A stretch of 64,000 bases of DNA from Polydactylus sextarius (Eukaryota; Chordata; Actinopteri; Polynemidae), in the NCBI GenBank assembly GCA_016801845.1, contig CM028927.1:13236001-13300000 (forward strand), written 5' to 3'. How positions within the stretch are numbered: position 1 is the stretch's first letter; each line of letters opens with the position of its first letter. The translations under genes and the position numbers were made by a program. Positions 1 through 11,946 of this stretch are shown here, in pieces. Below the pieces are notes generated by a model. That model worked only from the letters and a program-made list of their open reading frames with translations, was not told the origin of the DNA and did no database searches.

Positions 1-260
1 AGCATAAACAATCGCCCGACTCGCAAACCTGATGTGTGTATTAATGGGCCGCTCATTGTTTTGTTTGCTGGGTTTGATTTTTCTCAAAGAATAATGTGAG
101 AATGTCGAAGTGTTTACCAGGAAAAAAAAGTTCTTTTCCCATGAGCACAAAAATACAACATAATAGAATAAGTTGAAAAAAATGGGCGAAAGAAACCACA
201 CACAGAGACGATAGTTTGGACTGACGTATTCTCTCTCTCTTTCTCTGGATGTTTTCACAG
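1..260 (+). other. 3' end of jarid2 intron 1
   Basis: The stretch ends with a pyrimidine-rich tract (CT repeats at 231-245) and the acceptor TTTTCACAG just before 261. No coding sequence is seen in it. The first coding exon must lie upstream of the window. Confidence 0.85.
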
Positions 261-387
261 GATGACAGTGATGGGATCCCGTGGTCGGAGGAGCGGATGA
301 TGCGGAAGGTGCTTTACCTCTCCCTAAAGGAGTTTAGGAGTGCACAGAAACGGCAGCTGGATGGAGACGGAACCACAAACTCTAATG
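261..387 (+). CDS. jarid2: jarid2 exon 2: ubiquitin-interacting segment
   Basis: Residues 1-42. It starts DDSDGIPWSEER and continues RKVLYLSLKEF, almost identical to the N-terminus of mammalian JARID2. This stretch is the reported ubiquitin-interaction motif that reads H2AK119ub. The acceptor AG is at 259-260 and the donor GTGAGT at 388, ending in phase 1. The nearby upstream ATG at 249 lies in the intron and is not the start. Confidence 0.96.
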
Positions 388-500
388 GTGAGTTTGTATC
401 CGCTTTGTATCTCCTGTCAGAGGAACCTGCACCACGGTGACATCATCTTTCTCTGTTTGTTTTACTGGGATAGATGTTTAGTTATGTTTGTACTCGCTGT

Positions 501-534
<34 letters not shown>

Positions 535-3500
535 TTTTTTACCACAGCATAATATTCTAGTAATTTTGTGTATTCAGCCCCTCATGGTGAATGACAGGAA
601 ATAAAACACTGACCTCATACTACATTTATTCACTGGACACACAATCAACATATTCTGCTGTTTTCTACAGGTTAAAAATAAAGGCAGAGGTTTAGAAACA
701 TAAATGCAGCGAGAGCCAACGTCAGAATGAGTCTAATGATGTTTTTTAGTTTTAGGGATTTTGGATTTGACATATGATAAAGTATCTGTTGCCTGTCCTT
801 GGCTTAAAACTCTGTATTTATCTGAAATAAGGACTTTCCAAAGAGGTGAAAACTTACTGTAAAGAGCCCGGCAGTAATTAAAGGCTAACTTCAGATTCAG
901 TCATTTGACATGTTGAAAACTTTCACTTCATTTAGAAGAAATGAAAGAAGCAAAGAATCTGCTACACTCGCGTTTTGCAGAGTAAATGTCAGAGTTGCCA
1001 ATTTCGTCTGGCTTTGCTGAGGTTTGTGTCTCAGACTAGCTCCTCATTCCTTTTATTGCAGGCGACAGTTTTATTAGTGTTTTTGTGAGGGAAAGCTAAG
1101 TAAGTTTTCTTAGACAAACCAAACTTGATCTCACTTAAAACCAGAGAGAGAATCCGCCGAGAACAAGATGATCAAGGACTTCTCATTTGCCTTTTTTTGT
1201 TGTGGGTCAGTGGGCAGCAGGGGCTGCAGTCTTACGCTTTGCTGGTTTGGTGTCACATCCCCAAAAGAACACTTGAACTGAAAGTATTACACATTTGTTT
1301 TCAACCGTTGTTTATGCTCCAAACAGTGCGGTGCTGATGAGGTCTTCCGCAGCGCCACACACAAGAAAAACATGGGTAGAAAATGTTGTTAATCTGTTCT
1401 AGCTTGGACATTTACACTCACTCTGGGATCAGGGCTCATTAAAACATGGACTAATAGAAATCCCAACATGAATTAATACCCAAAGTTGCTTAGTTAGACA
1501 GAAATCCAATTCCAGGTGGAAGCTGGCTATGGTAACAGTTGAGGGATTTTGTGGTCCGGGGCCGTGTAAATCTGAAACAACACACAAAGAGTGAGAGCAT
1601 GAGGTGGTGTTGGGGTGGGGGTGGGGGTGAAGGGGGGGTTTGTGTGTGTGCGGGACGACGACGAACAGCTTGTTTTGAACCGAGCTGCCACCGTGTCTTT
1701 GTTTGACACTGGTGTTCCCAACCATAAAAAGCCTTCAGCCAGCCAACAGCGGAGATTTGAACTTCACACGTGCCTCAGAAGCTATTCTCAGCTGACATTA
1801 ACACAACCCAGACGCCGAAAGAAAGGAAACGGGAAGAAGAAAAAAAAAAAAAAGAGACTCTGAAAGTTCACGCCCAGCTAAGGAAGTCGGCCAGTCATCC
1901 AACGAGGCAGAAAGAGAGACGGGCAGACAGGAGGAAAATCTCTTTTGAAATGTAGCTTATCTTTTATACCTTTTTTCCCTTCTTCCCCATTTTTTTCCTT
2001 TATTATATATATTTTTTTCACACCTTTATTTCTTCTCCCTTTGCCTGTGCTGAGTACCCCCTCCCCTCCATGGAGCTAGTGATTTTCTGTGTGTGTGTGT
2101 GTGTGTGTCTGGCATCTCGTGGCTGCCACTCCAGAGCTCCTCAGGGCCTTTTAAGCCACCGCGGGTAGCTGACCTTATCGCCTGAATAAAAATGACTCAT
2201 TAGAAAGCGTCGTCGGCCCGTCGCGCTGGGGGTAACGACAGCAGCCCGCGCTGACACAAAAGGGAGCCTGGTTGAATAGACGGGCCCTGCTGTTTTAGAG
2301 CACCGTGGGTTAGCAAGGCTTTGGAGGCTGTACGAAGCGGCACAGTTTCTCGTCTCGCATAGATGATGTGGTGAAACTGTCAGCCATTTTGGAGGATCAC
2401 ACTCAGCGTGCGCTACATCCTGAATGGGCAGCCCCTGCTGTTTTAGAGGTCTGTGGGTTATAGAGTCTGGGCTTATGTCAGGGCCAGACATGTGCCACAG
2501 TTTTCAGTCTCACACAAGCATTATTGTGAAACTATCAGCCATTTTGGAGAGTCACACCATGCATGTGCAAAATCATTAAATATGTCGGGAGAGGGAACCA
2601 GAGTAGATGATAATAATAATCACTCATAGAGTCAGTTAATGAAGTATGTATTGGCAGAAATAATCAAGGATCATTTTAATAATTGCACAACTGTTAAAAC
2701 AAAAATTACACACATTTACTTCTCTGTGTCTTGGATATGATGATTTATTACTTTTCTCTGTTTGGTGTCGTTATAAATTCAGAGACTTCATGTTAATTGG
2801 ACAAAATAAGCAATTTTAAAAGGCATCACTTTGGGAAATAACAAATAATTAATTGTTTTTTAAAATCAGTTATTGTGCTGATTATTTGATCAATCAGTTC
2901 AAGTTGTGATCCTGTAAAAAGGTCTTGTTTTTTTTTTAGTACATTTTGAGATTAACATCCGCCATTTTGGATGGAAAAACATATCCTCCTCTGACTAAAG
3001 GGAGGTAAGAGCAATACCTGGCTGTAATCCTCAGAAAAGCAGAATTTGTCTCCCTCCCCTGGCATCTGCCTCTCCACCTCTCCTACCCCACATACTTCCA
3101 TCCATCCTCCAGCTTCCTCATCTCTCTCTCGTCCTCCTCCTCCTCCTCCCATCTCTCTGTCGCTGCGTGACAGCAGTGGCTATCTGTTTTAGAAGGGGGT
3201 GTGGCGTTCTGTCAGTCAGCTGTATGTGTGTGTGTGTGTGTCAGTCTATCTCCCCACCCATTTTGCCTTCTCCCTGCCCATAACCAGCAATCATGCCATC
3301 TCCCCAGCCACGTTACCCTTCTCTGTTGGCAGCCGTCCATCTCCGCGTCCATCACACTTCCTGCCTCTCGTGCTTCTTCTCTGCATTATTTAACAAATGA
3401 CATTATGCCCTTCTGCGTCCCGGCTTTCCCCTTGTTCACCCACTGACCCTTCTCCCTCTCCATCACAGCCACGTTCTTCCCCTTCCTCTCCTTTTCTCAC

Positions 3501-6500
3501 TCGTATCTCCCTCCATCTGTCTGTCCTTCCGGTTGTCTCCCCCGATGCAGGTTTTCATTACACATCAATAGGACTCTGGTTACTGCCTTCTCCGCAAGCT
3601 CCCGTCTCCCCCTCTCCACTGCTCAGTGTCCTCGATTATATATCCCCCCCCTCCCCTTTCACTGAAGCCCTTTTCTCTCTCCCCGCTCCCTCCATCCATC
3701 TCTGTCTCTCTCTTTCTTACCATCTCCCTCTTTTCAGCTTTGTCCTTCCTGTCCTCTGCCCTGTCTGTCTTAACTATCTACAGTATCTGTCAGCCAAACC
3801 CTCCCTCCCTCTCTCCACCGCCCTCCCCTTTCCTTCCCTCTGTCCTGTTTCCCACCCTTCCTCTCCAGTTCTCCGAATCAGTGGAGCTGCTTCTTCTTCC
3901 TGCACCCCTTACTTCGCCATCTCCCTCTGCTGTACTCGTCTGTTTCTCTCCTCTCTTCTCTCCCCTCCCATCCTATCCTTTCCTCCCTCTCCATTTTCCT
4001 GAGTGCTATTGATGGAGGAGCTGGCTGCTGGCCAAAAAACCAGGAGGGGGCTGAAGAGAGGGTTTGCCTATTTCTCCCGACTGTCCCCTCTTTTTCTCCT
4101 CCCGTCTGTCTGCCAGTCTGAGGACCTGCCGTTCCTTCCCATTTTTTTTATGCACGTCGTCCCCGTTCCTTCAGCGCTCACTCTGCTGTCTGTATTTCCC
4201 GTGCTGCTTGCTCTGTGCACAGCCAGAGTGGCAGGCGTGGCAGCTAAAACACTGCGTGGGCCCCTCTGTTCCCTCTGTGGTGATCACATCACCTGGTGCA
4301 GGAGGACAGATGAAGGAGCTCCCAACAGAGAGAGAAAGAGAGAGAGAGAGAGGGACAGAACGTCGGATGAAAGGAAACGAATAAAAGAATCTCGGCTAAA
4401 CAAGGAAGCGTTTAACGTCCTGAATCAATCGAGTTCAAGGGAATGCATCTACTCTGTCCCCGTGTGCTCTTTTTCCACAGCGGTTCGAGCCTTCACAAAA
4501 TCCCATCTTTGCCTTTGATGCTTCAGATTTACAGCCCTGAACCGCACATAGCAGATGCCATGTTTCTAACTGCTTGTTGTTGTATGCTTTTGTTCTGGCT
4601 TGTGGTAAGTGTCATGCGGTGTTGTGAGGTCCAATTTTGGATGGAAGAGCAATATATTTGGGGCTATTTCAAATTCTCTCCCCAGGCAGTCGATTTTTAG
4701 TATCTGCTTTTACACTGAAAAACTTCTGGGAATGGATGGTAGTGGGAGTTTCCTTAGAATAAAATTACTCATTGTGTCTTTTTATATTATGCCCCCAATT
4801 TTAATTGTACACAGGCGTTGAGAATTACTCGCACAAAGGGCCTGAAATAGAATTTCACTGCTCTTGTTTACAAGAGAGAAAAAGAGATTAAAGTCTTGTA
4901 TTACATTAGAGTTTCAACTGCAAAATTGTACTGAATTGTTCATTAATGAGAGTGAAGTTAAAGGCAGATTATTACCTCGTATCTGCAAACCAACCGAGCA
5001 TTTTATCTTGGCTACTGTTTATTCACCTCATGGGCTCATATCACCCTGTCCATTAGGAGTGGCAGTGTACTCATTTTCACATTAAGCCTGTTTTTGTAGT
5101 TAAGATTGTATAAGGAAACACTCTGGCACCCTCTGCTCTGCTATATTTCCACTTATTACTGCAGCTCACACTAATAGGCTCCTCTCAGCCCTGTGATGTA
5201 CCATGTTACGCTATGTACCTTCGCTCTCTCGTTGCTGCTCTCTCGAGATTTTGAGGTGAACATGGTGAGGCGATGGGCTTAGTTAAGCACGCATAAATCT
5301 GATTAGGATCCTTCTCTCACAGGAGCAGCTATCGGGGAATAACCCCGCACTTCTGCCCCTTTATTTTTAACCTCTGCCATAACCTCACCCCAGCCTGTTG
5401 TTGAAGGCCTCCACCAGCACCAAGACCTCGAATTCACGGATCAACCCCTCAGTTCCCCTGTCTGTCTGCCAAACTCGCCCCATCCCCAGGCCTCTGTTTT
5501 CCCAAGATTCCCAGCTCTACCACTCAGATGAGCACTCATGTGCAACCAGCATATGTCAAACAACTCTTTAGAGAAATTGGGGGGTTGGAGAGGAGGAGAA
5601 GAAGAAGGGGGAGGAGGGTATTGAGATGGGCCTCTGTCTGTTTGTTTGTGTCCTGTGGGGACATCATGCGTCAGTCATTTTCTGAGCGCAATTAAAGTTA
5701 ATGAGCTACTTTTTGCTTTTTTTTTTTTTTTTTGCTCCAGTGCAAGTTTCACAGATAAAACCTATTGTCCACAAGTTGCGATTGGAATCTCTTTACACCA
5801 TCTCCCTTCTTGTCGCACCGTAATAATATTCAGCTGCCCCACGTTTCTCTTTTAAACGTCTTCTTCACAGCCTCATTACACAACACTGAAAATGGGTCTT
5901 AATCTTATATCTTTGAAATATTTTTCTTAGTAAAATTCTTAATAAAATGGGGAAAAGTCTTTTACAAAATGCAGATTAATTTAAGTCTATTTCAATATAA
6001 AGTTATATTCTATGAAATAGTTTTTTTTTCTTAAAAGGAAGAAAACTTCAAATAACTTAAATTGAAACTCTTGATTGATTAAAGACATGCAGATATAAGC
6101 CTTTAGTGCCAGTCGAGACATTGTAAGGTGGTGATTCATCTGTAACCTATAGACTTAGCGGCTCTCCAACGGCAACATAAAGCATTGCCAAAAGTGCAAT
6201 GGCCTTACTCATCACGCCGGCACTTGTTAACTCTCTGACCGCAGCGATGTGTGTCTGATGACTGTACCTCCGCTTTCAGGTACTGACCTGCCCTGCCGTG
6301 TGAGAAAAGCTAACAGCCCGCGTGTGTGTGTGTGTGTGTACAATAATGAGAATGTGTGACTGCGTGTGTGTGCTCATTCAGCCCAGAGCACATTTATAAT
6401 AAATCTCAGTGAAATCATATGTTTGAAAACTTCTTTTACCTGCTCCACAATTGCTCATCTCCCTCCTGTCTCCTACACTGTCATTTGACTGTTTTTACTT

Positions 6501-9430
6501 CCTCCTCCTCCTCCTCCTCCCCTGTCCCGTCTTTCTCAGATGACACAATGCCCGGGCTTGTTCAACAGTAGCGTCCTCGTGAACGGGATATCGTTCAACT
6601 TGCCGTTTATCCTAACCCCTATGCTCCACTGTCGTTATTATCTTAATTTATTTTTCTTTTGACACCCACTATTATGAGTTTGCGGCGCAGTTTGAGTGAC
6701 ACATCCCTGCGACGCATCAGTCAAATGGAATTTCACTGGGTTGTGCTGGAAGGCAGTGAATCGCTCATCCAATGAGAAAGTGGCATATTAGCAGAAAGGT
6801 GTTGATGAATGAAAAGATTTATGACAAGCCGCCCTCTTGGTTAAACAATCCAGTGAGTGGCGGCTTGAATGTTCCCAGAGTTATCCTTTTTTTTTGTTGT
6901 TGTTTTTTTTTTGTTTTGTTTTTTTTTTTTGCCAAAAAAATAAAAAGAACATGAATAATTAAACGGGCTGCCATACCAAAGTCCAGTCAGGCATGAATAC
7001 TTGTCAGAACAGGTGAAAACGGGTAAAATGTGATACATAACTGCAGATGTCAAATCTTGATATGATCAATATAAATCTTAGCTTTCAGCTGTGCGGTGAT
7101 ATTTCAGCAGCAGAGTTTTAAACATGCAGCTTTCTCCTCTGTCTCCAATTGGTTACAATCACCTTGGCAGCTCCTCTTTTACTAATTTTAAGCAACTTTC
7201 GGTTTGAAAAACTTCTCCCGTCTTACCCCCCCTGCCAATAAGTTTGCTCATCCGTGCTCCAGTGTTGAGTCAGACGGGGCCCCGTATGACACGTTCCAAG
7301 AATTGCCCAAGAGGAAATCAACCCTTGTGATATCTATTTAATTTGGTTGTCTCCCTTAATTACCATTGACTTCCACTCCTCTCTTTGACCTAATTTGAAT
7401 TCTCGCAGCCTGTTGTTGCTTTTGATTTAAGAATCTGTCCAGGGGCTTGTTTTGTTTGTTGGAGTTGCTTGCTAAATATTTAATTAGGGCTCTGTCAATT
7501 GGGCTCACTAAGAATGTCAAGTCCAGCAATATCTGTTCGTTTCCTTCGCTGCCTTGGGCTTGTTTTTATAAATTCTTTTGTCAAAGGCCACACGTCAGCA
7601 GCGGTTAACAAGGGAAAAATGTGGACAGTGAAATGAATAACTTGGCCGTTCCTCCGAGAACTACCCCCCGTGGTGCCGCGATAGTTTGCCAGTTTGTCTT
7701 GTCTCTGAGACACATTCACTCGTTAGACGGCATGTCTGGATGTGGATGTTTTCGGTGCATGAACTCACTTTTTTTTTCAGTCCAGATACTTAAATCATTT
7801 GTATTCGCTCTGTATTCACCTACTCCACTCAGTCTGTTTCTATCGTCTTTCATATTCCGTGCACTCCACACCACACTGACTGATAGAGCTGCCATAATCT
7901 TATCGAAATAAATGTATCTACTCTGCCTTCAGCCTCCTCTATTGCATCAAATGAAAGACAAAAAAACGCACAAGGCTTCTTTAACACTGTCAGATAAAAA
8001 TGTTGTTTATTCCCTAAAGTCTATAGCTATAAGCTATATTTCAAACAACATTAGACCCCAGGAACGGTTTTACTGTCAAAAGCCACACGCTTGGAGGGAG
8101 GGAAAGTTTTAAACAAGTGATGTATAAAATGTACATTTGCTTGACTTTTAACACTTTCGGTGGTTTTCTGCTTTCAGGTTCCTTAGCCAACGGGCAGCTG
8201 AACGGAACGGGATCAAAGGGCAGCCACAAAGAAGATGGGTCGTTGCGCTCTCAGGGCCTGGACGGAAGCAGCGAGTACTGTGAGGACAGCCCTGCAAAAA
8301 AGAGGTGAGGCTACTATTTATGTGTAATCCTGTTTATGTCATGCAGGTCATTTCTTAGCTTTTACATTAAGCTTTTATTTAGAGCCCTGAATCTTGTGCT
8401 GATGCAAATTCATGAGCATCTGATATCTGTGTATGAGTTTGTGTCAAAGGTGTTGGCCACTGTCGACAACTGCAGAGTGTGACTGCGTCAGGTCATGAGT
8501 GTGGTGAGAAACTTTGCACCCGTTTGCACTTTGCACCAAATTGAAAGTGCAGAATTCAGTCTTTTCTTCTTTATTCCCACAACTTGTCTGTAATGAAATC
8601 CTCAGCTAATGACTCACGTGTCTTTTCATTTTCCCCTTCACCCATAAGTATCTGTTGTAAAAATGTTTGGAGAAAAAGAAAAACTCAGCGTCACTTCTGA
8701 CAGTCAACACAAGTTTAAGTGAGACGACCCGTCAGAGCAGTGAGGTCCTTTAATGAGCACACACACCCCTCAGTTTACAACACAAATGCTGTTTCAGTCA
8801 TTTATAATTAGCCACTTAAAAGCAATATCGCCACGCATTTTTAAATGAATTATTTAGATTTGGGAAGTTGTAGCAGAGTACAGTGAGCTGCTAATTTCTG
8901 CCTGGCATAATTTCTTTATGAAGTCATTTATACAGGCGGATGAATTATTGAAACAGAAAAATAGCAATTCTCAAACCACGAACGGTGTGCAGAACTGGGA
9001 CCGCTTGCTCTCAGACTCTGAATGTTCTTGGAAAATGGAATAAAAGGATGTTTGGAAAATATGATGCTTCTAATTCATTCGGCATGAAGCAGGTTTTGAA
9101 ATCACAAGCTGGAAAATATGATTTACAAATACTTATGCTCTATAGAGTGAGCAGATTAAAATGGCCGGCTGTGTGTGTGTGTGTGTGTGTGTGTGCACGT
9201 GTGTTTTTTTTTTTTTTTTTTCCTGTGCCTCCTCAACATGCACACACACACATAATACAACACAAAGCACTAATGCATTTGTGCTTATATTCATGTTGTA
9301 ACCCAGCAGCCATAAACTTTTTTTTCCTTCATAAATCAAATCATTATTCTGAAGCAGCTAGCTACTGTAGGTGGCAGGTGTGTGTGTTCATGAGCTTTGC
9401 GTGAGTGTGTTGTTTTTGTTCTGCTGCTTG

Positions 9431-9463
<33 letters not shown>

Positions 9464-10839
9464 CACACACATGCACACACTGACAGGGCATCAAAGCATC
9501 AGTGTAAAGCGAGGGGTGGAGCCTGGGAGGCCGGACAGCAGCAGATGTCCCTCTGTAATGAGCGGCCCATACAGGCTCCATTCACCGCGCGTCAAGCACC
9601 TGCCTAAGTCCTCCTATCTGTCATTCGATACTGTAACCTTCAAATCTGAGCTCGGTCATTACAAGCTTTCATCTACCTGGCTTTGAAACAGAGAGAGCTA
9701 CCCAGAGAGTCTGATAAGATATTAAAATTTTCCAGCAGGTCTTTTCCAAAAAAAAAAAAAAAATCCCCACAATTTTTTATTTATTTATTTTTTTAAAATT
9801 GCTCAGCCTTGACTGCGAAAGAGTGACTAAAGTGTAAAAAGAAAGAAAGGAAAATGTGCTTCTTACTAGTGAGAGTTGATCTTGGAGTCACACTGAATGA
9901 ATGCATATTACACAGCGAGAGAACAATTGTAGTGGGAGCAGCTTAACAGACAACAACAGAAAGAGTTGAATTGAAAGCAAGTTGACCTTGTGGCTTATAT
10001 TATAGCCAGGAATAAAGACAAGTCTACGTTCTACCAACTGAGAGAAGAAAAGCGGCAGAGGTATAAAATATAACAAGGACAATGTCACACTTTTATTCTC
10101 TCTTTGCTCTGATGGCCGATAGCGCTGTGTGTTGAGTGGAGTTCAGTTAGAGGCCAGCCTCCTCCATGGTTTTCATTAGTTCACTCCACAAAAAAACACA
10201 CACACAGCAGGACTGAGTGAAGAAAGGCTCTATCTGATGCTAATGAAACACAAGACTAGCCAGGACTTGGCAATAGCTCATGCCCTCTTAAAAAGCTTAG
10301 TGTGTTTTTCTGTGTGTGTGTATGTGTGTGCGCATGTGTGCACGGGCGCTTTATGTGTGAGGGATGACTCCATTGCCCCTGGCATGGGTGTCCCGCACTG
10401 TTCCTGAACAGCGCTAGCTGAGATGATGCCAGGAGCTTTTACACCTGGCACCGGCCAAAACAGAAGGGCGGAGCAGCGGCGGAGCTGGTTCCAATTTCGA
10501 GCGAAGAAAAAGTTTCACACTGAGGAGAGAGGATGAGGGGATAGAAGCAATAGAGCGTAGGCAGTGATAGAGAGGGGAAGACTGGGAGGAGCAGACAGAG
10601 AGAGAGAGAGAGGGAGAGAGGGGAAGGGAGGCAGAGACAGAAGGACAGGTGCAAGATTTTTGGCAGGAAGCGACCTCCCTTTAGAAGTCTTTGAGATCAA
10701 CTCTGTGTTTGCCTTCCCATGCTCCTGAGATTGGTGGAGAGACTGGCAGCACATCCCTTCAAACATGCCAGTTCATTGTAGCCCCCTTCCTACCACCATG
10801 ACCATATCCTCCAAATAGGTTTCCACTGCCAAGAGTAGA

Positions 10840-10897
<58 letters not shown>

Positions 10898-11870
10898 ACA
10901 AAATCTCCTCCTCACTGCCATGGTTTACTGACCTAGTTTTATTCTCTCACCTGTTTTTTTAGGTTCATATAAAGACTCTATGTGTGTGTTTACCCATCAC
11001 TAAACAGTCCAGTCTATTCCCAGAACAGGCTTTTAAAATAACTTTTAACATGAAGCTGTTCTTTTTTTGGGTGAGTGGAGTATTTTTTGTAGTTGTCCTC
11101 AGCTGTTTTGCAGATTAATTGAATATATCTGTGTGAACGTTCGAAGGATAGAAGTCGTAAAACACCACGCTGTTACAGAAGCCTCTTCACTGAGTCAGCA
11201 TCTCATAAATCTCTGTAGTCATTAAATGAAAACAAAAAGTGAAATCAATCACTGGTATTCATTGGTATTTTAATTTTGTAGCATTACTCTCATGGGTACA
11301 ATCTAAACATGACTCCAGTGTGGTTTTCCTTCAAGTGATCAGGAAAACTTTGTGGCTTGATTGTGTTTACAATGGAGAATACGGGTATGGAATTCTGGTT
11401 TTTAAATTGTGTTAAACATTACTGTGCTAGACATTTCGTAGCCTCTAAACATTAAACAAATAGTCTCCAGTAATCAATCTAATGTGATAAAACTAGATTT
11501 TGATTAATGCTTACAAGAGGATTTCATGGTGCGTCCCTGGAAACTGACTGACCTGTGTGTAATTCTAAAAAAAACAAAACGCAAACACAAACTTAGGAAC
11601 CACTGCAAAAGTGTGTGTGCGTGTAGTTCAGAAGTTGAGTACCCCTCTCAGACTTCTTAACTTCATTTCTGCATTTTTTTCTCCCTCTCTCTCTCTTTCT
11701 CTCCCTCTGTCCTGCTTTTCTTTTTCTCTTTCTTTTTTTTCTCACTCTCTTTACTGAACCCTGCTTTTGGCTCTCTTTGAATCTGTTCTCTCTGTTGTCT
11801 CAGCCAAGACACACACTCAAACACTCAGCTGCTGCCGCTTGTTTTGTTTCGACTTAATGAATGCCAAGTG

Positions 11871-11946
<76 letters not shown>

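Larger units (their letters stand above)
388..8177 (+). other. jarid2 intron 2 (7.8 kb), no gene seen
   Basis: No coding sequence is supported here. The contents are a T-run (503-540), (TG)n at 2088-2108, a tandem duplication of a roughly 148-bp unit (2273-2570), a pyrimidine-rich tract (about 3255-4005) with spurious long ORFs, GA repeats near 4330, and non-repetitive sequence around 7250-7520 that could be a conserved non-coding element. Confidence 0.7.

Noticed and set aside
3397..4012. Overlapping ORFs of 201 and 128 residues on the + strand
   Set aside because: They come from the pyrimidine-rich tract, are Ser/Pro/Leu low complexity in two frames at once, and show no family motif or splice context.
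4003..4518. 171-residue ORF
   Set aside because: Follows the pyrimidine tract and runs through a GA repeat (RERERERDR). It has mixed composition and no recognisable domain.
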